64,000 bases of DNA, taken from contig JACEFZ010013560.1 of NCBI GenBank assembly GCA_014155875.1, positions 310,001 to 374,000 of the forward strand. Reading direction: 5' to 3'. Position numbers and translations under genes: made by a program. The stretch is from Cepaea nemoralis (taxonomy: Eukaryota > Mollusca > Gastropoda > Stylommatophora > Helicidae). Position 1 is the stretch's first letter. Each line of letters begins with the position of its first letter. Positions 32,201 to 47,200 of this stretch are shown here, one piece after another. Below the pieces are notes generated by a model. That model saw only the letters and a program-made list of their open reading frames with translations. It did no database searches and was not told the DNA's origin.

Positions 32201-35200
32201 AGCATTCTTCTACAAAACCACATCTCCACGGCTTCTAGCAATTTTTTTGACTGTTTAATAATTGTCCAGGATTCTTCACAGCTGTATGTTAACACTGGTT
32301 CTATGTAGCATGGAAGAACTTTTACAACTTCCCATTTCAAGGACTTGTTTCATAAAATGTTCTTCACTTGATAATATGCAGTATTTGCTTGTCCTATTCT
32401 GTTCTTCATCTTTATAAAATATATACACTTGTGTATATTACTGTCATCATCATCATGTATCATGCCAATAGGAGCCGGCGGTCACTGCTCACCCTCTCAT
32501 AATCACCAGAGTTTAGGATCAGGTCTGGGTTCTTGTCTTCAATATGCCACGTTATCAAGCCAATCAAGCATTTATCTCTGTCTTCTCCTAGCTATTCACC
32601 CATCAAGTTGGCCACTTGTCACTAAGCTTTCAAACTTTATTTCTCCTCCTAATGTTTAAAAAAATCTTTACTGTTTACATCTAACTTCTCAAATAAATTT
32701 TCATTCATTTCTTGAAGGACTTTCTCATTCAGTTTTATGTTCATCCACAGCATTCTTTGCGCTGTCCTCAGGAACTAAATTTCCACTGCCTTTAAATGTT
32801 TCTCAGCTTTTCTGCTTATAATCCATGTTTCTCATGCATACCGCCAGGACTACTTGTATGATGATGACCAAAACTAGATGACAACAGACAGAATGCTTGG
32901 AGTTGTCCATACCAGCCTTATCACAATACAGGCCACAGTAGAACCATAAACCTGTTTTATAATTGTGAGCAACACCAACCTGATTTAAAATAATTACATT
33001 AACTAATTAGCTGCTGAGCCCATCAAACACTAGGAAGCAAAACTCAAAGTTTTCAAGTGTAATCATGGACACAAGAGATATCCCAAAATGTTCACAGAAT
33101 TTACCTACCCCCACACTTGCTTCTTGTACTTTTCTCCCAGCTTCCGCAAAACATTGAGGTAATCATTTCTACACTTAGACTGGCAGTCAAGAATATGGGG
33201 CAGCACAGAGATAATGCAGAGTTGATGTTCATCACAGGCTGTGTGTAGTACGGACTCATCTGTCAGCTGCAAACACAAGCCACAATTGTTAGCACAAACA
33301 TGGCAAAATTAGATCCAATCAAAAATGAAACAAAACATTATCAAATACTGGTACCTGAATTTGAAGATTAATTCCATGATAGATACTGTCTTCCCAAAAT
33401 GAGCAGAAAAGACAATGCTAAGTGCTAAAAATGGAGAATTAACTTCCCAAAATGAGCAGAACAGACAATGCTAAGTGCCAAAAATGAAGAATGACTTCAG
33501 AAAATGAACAAAACAGAAATTGGTAAATGCTGAAATATGGAGAATGTCTTCCCAAAATGAGAAGAACAGACAATACTTCGTGCTAAAAATGAAGAATGGC
33601 TTCATAAAATGAATAAACAAACAATGCTAAGTGCTGAAAATGGAGAATATCTTCCTAAAATGAGCAGAACAGACAATGCTTAGTGCTAAAAATTAGAAGA
33701 ATGGCTTCATAAAATGAATGAACAAACAATGCTAAATGCTGAAACATGGGTAATGACTTTCCAAAAGGAACGAACAAACAATGCTAAATGCTGGAGAATG
33801 AGTGGCCAAACTGAACAGACAATGATAAAACCCGATCATGAATAACTTACATGTAAAAAAAAAAAACCTGCTTAATGTCTGCTTCACGCACTTGCTTAAG
33901 AAAACTACACTCAGGTTGTGGAGAGGAAAACTCATTCATTTTATAAAGGCTCCCAAATTACACACACCCTCAAATTGACTGAAGCTCTTCAAATCTGTTA
34001 AACAGTTCTGCTTCTGAAAGATATCTGAAGTGTTGCGATAATAATAACAACAACGATAATATGCAACGTACCTGGTGGATCTCTGGTGGTGCAATATTCT
34101 CGGCAAGTTTATCAAGGGCCCAGCGAACAATATCACCAGACGTCCTGCCTCCATCGTATTCAACAGCCTCTCCATCCTTCTTGCCAGAGGGGAAGAATTT
34201 AATAGTGGGGTAGCCCCTGACCTGAAGGAAATAAAACAGCACAAAGTATAGGTTTTCCATAGACATATTTGGCATGTATTTGAGCAAGCACATCAAAGAA
34301 ACATTGATCATGAATAGATGAAATGGTCAAGAGTCTCCATGGCGAAGTGGTTATGCTGCCTGTCATATAGTGAATGACAGGCATATAAAGCGTGAATTGA
34401 TGTGCACACACATCAGTGAACAAAAATAGATAGAATAGCACGATGTAGCATGATGAACGCTACGTCACCAAGTTGCGTTGATTAACAACACGACTGTCAC
34501 TTAGACACACTCTAGCTTCAGCCTTCAACAAGAGCAGACACACCACAGCGCTACATGTACACCAGTACAGACGGTTCATTAGGACGCTCTAACACCCTCA
34601 CCGATTGACAACCAGTAGGTCACTCAGATGACCACATCTACAATTAGCCAACAACACTCCTCAACCGCAAGACATCAATCTCAGGTGCTGAGTCATTTTA
34701 GCATGTCCACTTAGTCTCAAACGCCGAACAACCATGCTGGGAGATCATGAAGGCTTGACTGGCTGTGGATGTTAGCACCAGTCTCCAGACACACACACCA
34801 AGAGGTATGTGGTTACAACACGGGCACTGAGGGAGGCGTGATAGTGAGAGTTGTGGCGGGAGTACGCTGCATCCAGTGAAAGATATTAAAGGCCTGAGTG
34901 CTGCCAGCTGGATGGTGTGCTTGTCATCCGTGTTATAACATAACCTCCTGATGAAATAAATATCATCTGATCATCGCTCCACGATGTGTTCCTGAGTACG
35001 TGTCCTTTGCATTGCTGTGATGGTCTTGGACGCAGAGTGCCACCTCGCAAGCATTGACGGTTAATCTAGGGATCCTCAAGGTTATCATCATTACCCCTAG
35101 GACAATCAAACGATCCACCTCTCTGACATTGGGAAGAATGATCCTTTCATCACCCTCAGACATGGAGAGATAAAAAAAAAACACCACCTGACACTGCCTG

Positions 35201-38200
35201 CTTCACGTTCTGAGGTTCTATTCCGAGCTGCGTCTTTCGGTTCACGGTGCAATTTTCTCTGAAACTCTTGGGGTCGTCGCCAGAGCTACAGAGTTTGTGC
35301 TTTAGGTGACACTTTAGGCAGGCCACCTTGTAGAAAGAGCCCGAGCCATATGGGATAAAACCTGTTGCAATTAAATCAATCCTTGTGCCATATAAACCCT
35401 TTAAAAAAAAAAATTAAATGATAAAAGGTAATCCCAAAGTAGATGCTGTCACTGGAGTGTGACATGTCAGGCCTTCACATACTCTAGGCCATGACATATG
35501 AGGTAGGGCGACTAGTTCCCTACCTTGTTGCCCTGCTTTCCCTAACAATCCTAGAAAATTCTAACAATTGTCAGGTACCTATTTTTATGAGGCCGGGTTG
35601 ACACCAAAGCTGTTTATTTAGGTCAGAACAAATCATCCTGCCTCTGTTGGGGATTGAACCCAGACAACACTAACCACTATGGCTCCATTTGTTGTATTAT
35701 ATATTTGGCTCCTGTGGAAGTAACATACTTGGTGAGTTCATTATTAAAATTCATTGTCAGCAGTTGGAATCTTTGTTCGTGTCACCAGGGCCCCTAGGAG
35801 AAGCAAAGAATAGCAACACATGCAACCTATCTTGTATGTTGTAAGACTAAGAGGTGACTAAGAAGGGTTGGGTTTGACTACATCATTCTGTAAAAAAAAA
35901 AAAAAAAAACTTTAGCTGCAAAATTCAACCCAACCATGAACAAGTCTAACAACCTGGCATGAGTTGGTTGAGGGCTTATGCTCCAATTTGAAATAAAAGG
36001 CAGAAGAAATTGCAACCCTGTGGTACTGAAGGTGTTACATTCAAGGTATAAGAATGGGGGGGTGTCTAGGAAGCTGTTTAGTAATGGATGTGGAGGTGCT
36101 GAACGCCACTGATTGGAGCATGGATAAAGAGGGTTGGGAACAGATTGTGCATGCAGCAATTAGCTTTGCAGACTCACAAACTGACTGAGAAAGAAGAATA
36201 CTATATCAATTATGTTAATCAAATTCATCTTGAGCACTGGGCTGAAGTCTACGCACAATGAAATCTAAAACCTGTGGAGGACAAATCATCAAACTGCCAA
36301 CTGAAGACTAATCCCGACCAGTCTGTAAGTGCTGCAGTGAAACACAACCTGGCTACATCCTGATACACCTCTTGGAGTCTCATTTCACATCCTGCTGGTT
36401 TCTGAGTGTGGAGAGGGAAAGGAGAGATATCCGTATCCCTGTACAGATGATACTTTGACACCAGTTCAGAGGGAAAGTGTCAACACCAACTTCTCTCTTA
36501 TAAATTAGATACTTTGGCACCAGTTCAGAAGGAAAGCGTCCACACCAATCTCTCTCTTATAAATACAAGTCCTTATTAAGGTCCAAATGACCTGGCACCA
36601 ATGCATTGCATTTAAAAGATAAAACTCAAATCTTTCAGAAGATTCACCAAACAATGTCAATGAAAATGTCAGAGAAGACGACACAACTTACCCCATATCT
36701 GTTGGCCATAACTGTGTGTACTGTAGCATCCAAGGCTCCCAGCTTCACCTTGCCTTTCAGTTCAGTGGCAGCGGACGTCCAGTGAGGAGCCAGGTTTTTG
36801 CAATGCCCACACCATGGGGCAAAGAATTCTACCAGCCACATGTCCTGACTGTTCAGAACTAGAGATTCAAAGTTGCTGTCTGTCAGCTCAATAACATCCT
36901 TGCTGTCACCACTGCCAGATCCAGAGCTCTACATGAAACATACACATCAGTTGAAATTTAATGTGACGCAAGTTACAAAATGACAAGGGGACAGATAAGG
37001 GAACATGAGAAGAGTGTAACAAGGTATAGAAGAGAAATAAAGTCATGTCATTTCTACTTAAAGTAATAAAGTAATCGTGAAAAGGCAATGAGATTATATT
37101 TTCCTTTAGGCGTGTGTATGTAATGTAAGGTTTTCTAAACACAAACTGCACTACAGACAGACTGAATACTGTGCCCAGACCACATTATATATACATTTAT
37201 TATGAAGCATATCCAACGATTATAGTAATAAAAGAGTAAATCTATATATATCCTTATTAGAAAGTATTGTGCAATATATAAATAATGCCCTCAGTTTAAA
37301 GTATCTGAGTGACTAAAAATCTGTAACTTACATTTTCCTCCTTGTGGCATTCCATATTTTTCCTTTGATCCACTTCTCTTTCATCGTTCTATTTTGAATG
37401 TAAGTAATTTGCAATACTTCAAGAAGTCAGAAGTCCTTCCGTCTTATGTTAATAATACATATTTCTAGGATCCATGATTCTTAGAATTTCACTATGTAAT
37501 TATTTAATTATCCTTGTGGGTTCTGCCAGTCTAGTCATATATTTAACTTGAATGAATAGTGACTTTTAAAGTTAATCATTCTTCCACACATGGATACTTC
37601 GCTACTTAAACAGGTGAATGATGCTGTCTTTTGTAGTGAGGTTTCCCAAAGGGAGATAGATCCAATTATCATTAGCTTGATTTATTCTCATTAACTGTCT
37701 ATCCTGTATACATTTTTAAACCTACTCTACCTCAGTTAGAGAATGCAACTCAACTATGTTTTAAAATTCTACGATAAATTACAGGAAATAATATTCCAGA
37801 TTACTCTACTCCACTTTGAGCACTCCTGGAGAAAAGTAATCAGTTAGAAAATTATCACTGGAGATGTTGCTCCATTATGTTCTAACAGTTTTGGATAAAC
37901 AGAAAATTAACAAAAGAATATTAGTACCCTGCCTCTATCGCCACCATCACTGCTTCCACTTTTGCCAGACAGCCTGGCCTTTACCAAGCTATTCACAGCA
38001 TTCAAGGCAGCATCAACAATGCCCTGGGCTGTACGTCCACCTGAGAACACCAAAACACAGCTGTTAAATTAACTAGCAGCAGGGATTATAGCAAAATGTA
38101 CCAACTGTGTTCAAGGTTTTCCTAAGTTAATTTTGTATTTTTCAAAGTGATGCATGCACATGTGCAGATACATATAGTGTATGTGTCAATACATATTCTA

Positions 38201-41200
38201 GCAAAGTGGTGTGGAGTGGAGTGAGAAAAAAGGGACTATTATTAAATTTGGCAAAACTTAGTGCATAGTTGGTTTCCAACCAAGAAAGCACAGATTTCAG
38301 TGTGCTTTATGCATACAAAATTTTGGCTGGCACTTGCCGTCTTGACAGACGATAGTTTGCTACATTGTGCTAAAAAAAAAAAAGGCTTAACTACAACCCA
38401 TGGCGGTAGCGAAGGTGACTGATTCGACTAATTCACACAGTAAATCTATGTCCAAAATGGATGCATGTGAACACATGGTTATTTCCACCATCATGCACCA
38501 TCTGACGTCTCACACACTCAGTGTGTGACCTATCTGCAATCATTTTCTCCCTTATCTTTATTCCATTTCTAATCTTTGTCCTCCATGCAACATAACTTGT
38601 TCCCAAGGTGCAATATCAATGCCTGTATCAATCATGTCCCACTTACACACATCTTTGTATACAAAAGGCATATAAATCAAACACACCAACAGTTTTCAAT
38701 ATCTAGGCCACACAGTGACTCTGCACAGAGATACACACAGGTGGATATTTTCTGCCACTGACCTGGGCCCCCCAGGCTGGCCCAGCCAAAATGGACATCA
38801 GGAAATGTCTGCGAAGGTCAAGGCGTGACACTGAACCCATCAAGTGCCAATTGGTCTTCACAAATATGGGGCAAGCACTGTATACCATATACACCTCAAG
38901 ATATGAAAAAGGGTCCTTCATCTTAATTATGAACAGAAGAGGTGGTATAGAGAAATCAACCTAAGGTGGGGAACTCTAGGCAAGACAAGTAGCAGAGGAA
39001 CACAGATTGATGTATGTGGGCGGCTGAGCTAACAAATAATAAAATAAGCAACACCAACTCTGTCAAAATATCAGATGATGAGAGGATTGGTGAGTCATGA
39101 TCTCTGATGTTGCTCCAGACCAGGCACATGAAGAAATCTATGTTATGTGTTTGTGTGTCTGTACGAGGACAGTTGGTGGACAGTTAGAGCATTGCTTTGC
39201 TAATCCGGGAGCTGATCTTGTTCCAGATGTTTGTGTTTACTGGAGTAAACTAGGTCGAGAGAGGGATCATGCTGCATGGACAACACATGGTCTCCACAAT
39301 TCAGCCCAGGCTGTGTGCTACGGAGAGGTTATTATGCCTTTTGTTTTTGAAGCACAATGTAACAAACTATCGTCTGTCAAGACGGCAAGGTGCCAGTAAT
39401 AGTAACATTCTGTATGCACCACACACACACACACACACTTTGGTCATATAATGAGAACAAAGGTACTGGAAAACATTATCACAACTGAAAAGACCAGTTG
39501 GGACAGAGGCCGATTGAGAAAAATGATGATGGAGGGACTGAGAAGGCACATAGAGGAATTTCACCAACAGAATTCAAGCAGAAAACCAAGGACCAAGGTC
39601 TGTGAAGAGACATAGACACCCACGCCAGTTAGCAAGGTATATATGTATATATGCTACATGTCCCTTCAATGAAACTGTGATCACCCTCAAGTTGATTTTC
39701 TAGGCAATTATACATAAGTAGCTTGCCATTGCTTTCTGAACAAGAAGTCAACATTTAAGTCCAACTTAATGCTGGTGTAGGAGATGAACCATCTATCCCG
39801 CCATCAGCGCACTGGAAGTTCAAGAGTCAGCATTCTTATTCTTTTAACTATGTCAAAACAAACACCCCCCGCCCCATATTTAGACATATACACACACACA
39901 TAGACAGTTATGTGTGCATGTATGTGTGAAAGACAGTATGTTCAGCACTAACGATTTGCTGCTGGCCACACACATACAAAGGGCAAAGGGTTACCTGGCT
40001 GAAACATGTTTCGTTTCTAATGTAGTATAAAGCCAAGATTTATAAATAACAATATGCACAAATAGAATGGCAACAGTAAAGCATGGCACTCAATTATACC
40101 TAGATTTTTGCATCAACAACAAGAGCCAAAATTTGTTCCTACTCTGCACTGTCCTTTTCTACAACTAGATTAGATTTTCATTCTCAAAAATTGTTCACTG
40201 TAGGTACACTAAGGTGTTCCTCTCTACCACATGCCTATGTCTAGCCATGTCACCCCAGCACGTGACCTTGACTGTCTTCTGCCCATCGGCCCAACCACTG
40301 AATGAGAAAATCTTGACTGCAGCTGGTTACGACAACATGAAAGGTAAAAGCATGTTTGGATGCTGTCAGTTAAAGTTTTGTTCAGTTTGATCAGTCTGAA
40401 TGATTGAAATAAACAGCCATTTAATTCAGAAAACTCAAGTTACTGTAATAGATCAAATCTCACACAAGATTACTGCCCTCAGGAGTAATGGAGAGAACGT
40501 GGCCATGCATCCCTCTTCAGCAAACAATAACAAATACAGTGATTGCAATGTTAATACCATGTGCCATAAACATGTCAGGACAAATGGACCTTTTTACATC
40601 CCATGACGCATAAGGGTATTTGGTGCTAGCCCTATAACTTTAGACCCATCAGCACCCGGTTGGTGATATGGTCAATATATTTTTCCTTCCAGGAAAATTT
40701 CCATTTTAGTCTGTCTAGGTCGATCTGGGAGCTCAGGGTCAGTATAAAAAAAATTAAATCCCCACCTCTATGGGGATTAGAACAAATGACCACCAAACAG
40801 TAGGTGTTAAAAACAGAACTGAAAGTCTGTGAGATTTTAAAAGACAAGAGTACTTGATGGACAGTTCTGCAGCTAATAAACCATCTCAAGAGGCATTCAG
40901 ATGAGAAAGAATCCATGTAAGATGCTGTGCAACACTGTGGAAGGGAATCAGCAAGCAACTCACCCTGGTAATCTGTTGGCTTAAATTTATCAGCGCCAAA
41001 TATCTTGATGGTCGGGAAGCCTTGGACTCCGTACTGACCCCCGAGGCCCTGGTGTTCATCAGCATTGACGGCTCCCAACTTGACAACGCCCTACAATAAA
41101 CAAGTACTTGACGATACTACACAGAGGTCACAGACAACGCCCTACAATAAACAAGTACTTGACGATACTAAACAGAGGTCACAGACAACGCCCTACAATA

Positions 41201-44200
41201 AACAAGTACTTGATGATACTAAACAGAGGTCACAGACAACGCCCTACAATAAACAAGTACTTGACGATACTAAACAGAGGTCACAGCATTCTACAGCAGT
41301 GTCATTGAAATCATCTGTTCTAGCAGTATTTGTGAAATGAACAGGTTTTCCACATCATTCGAGGGAGTGCGTCACAGCCAGTTATGCACCTTAAACGGCA
41401 GTGTGTCCTGTTTTCAGGATGTATGTCTAAGGTTTGCTTCTTCTAGACAAATTCCACCCAAGGAATCTACCTGTGGATATGTTATCTTACAATTGTTCCT
41501 GAGCAGTGGCCTTCTGGTCTACTCTTTGTGATTTTAAACTGCAGTGGTATTTTAATGTGCAGAACTTGCACACAGAAACTCCTATTTTTCAACCTGATCT
41601 GAGAAGGCTAGGTATCTGACTTCACTGCCCAAGAGATCAGGTGGACGTGTGATATCACTAGATAGAAATGATTTTAGGAAACATTCTCAGCTCTCTGTTA
41701 AGTTTGAAGCCAGAGTCTTCTGACCCTGATGTAGACACCCCCCCCCCCCCCCCCCCAACCTTTTAGCCACTGATTCATGAAATATTTCATTCTACTGGTC
41801 TGATAGCCAATAGGCAAGACATGGCACATGCTGGCATAAGGAAAAATGGCATACAACACAACATTACTCAACAGATGGTTACACATGTGGGAACTAGGAT
41901 ATTCTAAAATATGGATGTGCCAGGGAAAAATAAATATTAATATAAGAGTGTATGACTAACCCGGGAAGCTTAACCCTGTCAACAAATATATGAAGAAGTC
42001 GGATGTCGGCCGAAAAGTGCAAATATCGCAGCTCTGCTGTAAACAGGAGCAACACACTTATGTCCAAAACAAATATTCCGGACCAACGAAGAAGAAGAAA
42101 TATATGACTAACAATGAAGCATCGTTCTAATAAATAATATTCACATAAAACTGACAGGGTTGAGAAGCATGATTATGAAAACAATAGTGTCAGATACTAA
42201 ACAGTTCATGAGACTTGTAATTCTTTTTACCACAGAACCAATTTTTAACAATAATCTCTAAATGAGGAAGAAACAAAAAATATAAATTTACCGAAGAGTG
42301 ATAAAAATGACACGAACAGCCAAAATTATTAATGAAGATATTCTGAAAGACACTAGGGAATAAATGAAAATTTGTCACGGACAGATAGAAATGGGCAATA
42401 TTCTTTGGCCATTTCATGAGAGTTTGATACTTGGACTTATCGCCTGCTAAGCAAGGGGAAGATTAGCATCCTATTCCTCTATGCATTCATACCTACAAAA
42501 TTTGATAGCCCTATTACATCACAGACCCACACTGAAGACTGCTTTGGGACAAATTAATGTCATGAGAAGAGAAAATAGCTTACAAACAGAACAGCAGAAA
42601 AATACTTATTAGCCGAAGGATAATATATCACCAAATGAGACCTCCCATTTGGACATAAGGATGATATGTCCCCATACAAGAGACATCATGTAATTTATTT
42701 TGTATCTTGGTACCTTCCACAATTCAGTGCTCAGTGAATGGAATTTTACATTATAATACTTGTTCATTTGATGATGTACCATGTTTGGTCACACCTACTT
42801 TTGTTTTGCCCTGAATCAGTGAATACTTAATTTAAGAACTGACTTGGAATATTCCCAAATGTACTCAGGGCTCCCTCTTAAAAAACCACCAAAACATTGC
42901 AAAGCTGACTGTAGCAGAAAAAAGAAAACAAAGACTCTGTAGTAGGTTTTAGCACCTGGCAAGACAAAGAAAAATATGGGTTATGAAGCATAGGCAGTCA
43001 GTAATGACAGCTGGACAAACTCTACCACCATCTTGTTCATTACCTTGAGGGCTGTAGCAGCCTTCTTCCACTCAGGAGTCAAAGATTGACAATGTCCACA
43101 CCTTCAAAGAACAAACAAGGAAAAACTATGAGTATCATGTATCTCTTTTTATAGATTTCGGGAAAACTGGTATCATTGTTCAATAGACATATGTTTTCAA
43201 CATCATGAAATCAGTATTAATATCTACAGAGATTAACAACATATTAAAACTGAGAATTGTCAAATGTTATATATATTCAACACTATTATATGGCACGGAA
43301 GTCTGGACAATGAACAAGCAATTAGAAAGTCCAATAGAAGCCCTGGAGATGTGTGTGCATATATAATTAGAAAATGTCATATTTCATGGAAACAAAAACA
43401 ATCTAACATAGAGGTACTAAAAAAATTGGGAATGAAAAGAGACTTTATGAAAGAAATTAAAATAAGGCAAGTGAAATATTTTGACCACGTTTAAATACAT
43501 AATACCTTTTTAAAAACCATACTGGAGGGTAAGCTGAAGGCCAGTGAGCAAGAAGTAGGCAACAATACAAGAGATGAATAACAGTTGTCTGACAAAATGC
43601 ACAATCAAGGAGAGAGATAGGCAATGTTGGAGATACATTGCATCCAACCTTCATTGTGGAGACGGTACCTCATTGACTGAGACAAGAAAATTGGTATTGT
43701 TGCTCAATAGACATGAAAACAGGCATTGTTGCTTGATAGATGAGGCACAGACAGAACTTATAATTAAACACAAACACTGAAAAGCAATCTGGCTGTAATT
43801 GCTAGGGTTTATTATAGTAACAACCTACTGTCACCAGAGTTGTTCCATGCGCTCTTCACCTGGACCACACCTGTAAGCCCTAAATAGCTTGTCTTTGGCT
43901 GAGACATTCATTCAAGTGGTGAAATAAGACCCTGTCTACACTGGGGTTATGTGCACAATCTTGTGTCTTAGACACAGTGACAGCCTCTGATAGATGTCTA
44001 CTGTAATATGCTCAGCTGTATTATGTCAAATATGACAAATAATAGTAGAAGTGTCTAAATAACAAAATTCTTGATGACCACTGGTCCAATATGGCAGATA
44101 TGCTGTTGAATCGTTAAGGCCTTGGGAATGTTTGTGCTTCTGGCTAGTTTGCTTACGCATTTTCGTCCTTGTAGACTGGTAGTACATGGTTCTATCACCC

Positions 44201-47200
44201 AGCAATTGAGTTAAGTGTGTGAATTACACTGTGAGCTGTGGATTTTATGGATGATTGTATTGTGAACTGCATGTTCAGAAAAATGGCAACGGTCAGTTGC
44301 GGAACTAGCTGGTTTTGCCTTATGCAGTATTGTGTGAACAAACTGCTGGTTTTCTATTCTGGCAGTCGCTTTATACGTGTATGCTTGTGCTGTTGCTTTG
44401 TCAGGGCTGCTGTCTGTTCCACTGTTCACATGGGATAGTGAGGAGCATTTTGTGTGATATCCACTGGCACAGGAACAGGGCATTATGGGGTGACACTTTG
44501 TCGTGAAGCTGGAACCGCAACTAACGACTAGTAAGATTCCTTTTGGTGTGCAGTGAGTCAGCTCTGAATGATTTTGACCACCATGCAGTTCATAAATGTT
44601 CATGGGACAAGTGTTCTGGTTGTCTTCTTTCTTTCTATGTCAAAAGGAATAATATATTGAAATCTACACCTACTCAAAATATACACCAGTCCCCTTCTCA
44701 AACCAAATGCCTCCCCCGATGTGTCTCCACCTTGCCGTGGTGGGGGAGCTTGAGTGTCCCGTTGACCCCATGTGCTTGCCGATGGGTGGAAACTACATAT
44801 CGGACAGCGTATGGGATAGGGACCAGACTAAGAGAGACACAACCTGCTGCTCTGCAGGAGACTGAGGATAGCAGTCAAAAGTTTAGATCAGGCGCAAGAA
44901 GGCAGTTCTTGTTTCGGACAATGCTCTAAGGCTCTCTGTCGAGGGTTTAGGCTGAACGCCTCTAAGCCACAGACCCTCGAATCTGAGAGTCGGGCCGATA
45001 TCCACCTACCGAAAAATTGGAATCGAGATACTGAGCAAGCTACATGCCCAGTTCTGACACTTGTTTGAAGGCTCTCAGCTGAGGGATATGTTGGATTCCC
45101 GGATGAGATGGCCTGGCCGTTTCTCACTGACTGCTGCACGAAGGTAAGGTGCTGAGCCCGCAGCACATGTAACCTACCTCTTGAGCGAGTACAAAAAGTC
45201 AGTAAAATGCCCCAGTCGAAGGAAATGGTTACGAAAACTGTCTGTATCTAACTCATAGAGAGTGTAGATAAAAGTGGAGAAACGTCTCAATAACGCGAAA
45301 TGGAACGCACGGCGAGCGAACCTATTGCGTGGTCCAAAGTCAAAAGCAAAAGCTTACCGAGTGGATGTCGCCCGCAGTCTGACCGCCCCTGGAGCTCACT
45401 TGAGCGACCAGTGGCAAGCGAGATGCCCAATACATGGAAGTGAGGAACTAAAGCAGCCATGAGCAGGACGTGGCAACTCCTCGGGTGAGCCCAGTCTCGG
45501 AGCAATATGTGCCGGCTCTGCAGTTATGGAAGCCTCCTTGGATAGCGAGGGACTGCCCATTGTCTGCCCCTACCTTCCCTTGAGGGCCGACCGCGATGTC
45601 GTTGGTCGTTCTATCTTGACCAGCTGAGATGTGGGCGACATCACAACAGTCTAACGTGCCTCGAAATCAGAGGAAGGTTAACCTCATTAAAAAATGCCCG
45701 CCGGAAGTCGGAAGTGTCGTCCTACGGGTGGCAAACTAAAAATTGACACTACGCAATTACGTCCGAGTGAAATGTCTCGTCCGAATGTCTCTCGTGCTAG
45801 GAACAGCTCTGACTACCTAGTTTCCGAATGCCGCTCTTGTTCGGAACAGCTCTGACTAGGTAGTTTTCCGAATGTCCGCCGTGCCTGGAACAGCTCTGAT
45901 GGGTACAGGGACAAGCACATGTCCGAAAACTCGCTTAGTGGAAACCAACCGCAGAGCTGACTGGTTTGTGCAGGAACGGCCCAGGGCGAGCGAAATGCCA
46001 AATATATTGAAGTGAGGAATTAAAACAGCCATGAGCAGGACGTGACGATTCCCTCGGTAAACCCAGCACCAGAGCGTTATGTGCCGGCTCTGCAATTATG
46101 GAAGCCACCCAGGATGGCGGAAAATGCTATGGACTGTCCCTGCCTTCACTTGAGGGATGACCGTGTAGTCTTCGACTGTTCCAACTTGACCAGCTGAGAT
46201 GTGGACGGTACCACAAAAGTGAAAGTCTCCCAGGATTGCTAACCTGGTCAAAAATGCACGCAAAAAGTCGGATGTGTTGGCCTGAGGGTTTCGACCCGAG
46301 GGTGCCTAACCAGACACACCGCAATCACATCTGAAAAAATCACTCCGGATGAACGCAAAGAAGAGAAGAAGAAACCAAATGCTAAGAACATCGATTTAGA
46401 ATTACAAGTCAAAAATGCAAATTTATTGGGACACATGAAGACTTTGACCTCTGTTCTACCTGGTCACGAATCCTTGTGTGAAATGCATTAACCAGCATCT
46501 ATGTCAGTCAGCGCTTACTTATATTCAGAAAACTAGTCTAGTTAACTCATAATCATCCTATAATCCTCATAATCATCTCCACGTACACTGACGATACAAT
46601 AACAATGATACTACATGATATGAATTATGACAATTAGATTCACTGGATATGTACATAAACCTAATGAACACTAAATGAAAATGGCAGCTGTCCAAACCAC
46701 TTGAAATGCTACATCAAAACAAACAGATTCTTAATCTGTTAAAGAGCTGCGCTGTGTTAGGTCATTGGGGAAGGGGCAAAGAACCAGGACATCAATGTTT
46801 TTTCTTAAATTTGTTCGCTTGCTTTAAACAAGAGCGTAGTCCATAAACATGCTACTACCCAAAGTAGAAGCTACTGTGGAGGCGTGCACTTGACACTTTG
46901 TGCGTGGATTAGTTTTCCTTATTACCAGTGTCCCCCCACCAACTTTGGCTTCTGAGGTACTTATAATTTACGTCCCCAAGTCAAGGACGAGAAGTCAACA
47001 TTTTAGTCCAACTGACTGGTGTAGGGGTTTGAACCCGCTGCCTCGGTATCAGTGCACCAGAAGTTAGTTTAAGAATGAATGCTCTTATCCTGATGGCCAT
47101 GTGACACTCTCAATCTAGAAATGTTGCAGTGTCCCAGCACTTTACCTTGGATATGCAACGGCTGTGACAGGCCGGCAGAATCAGGTGGGGGTAACCGATT

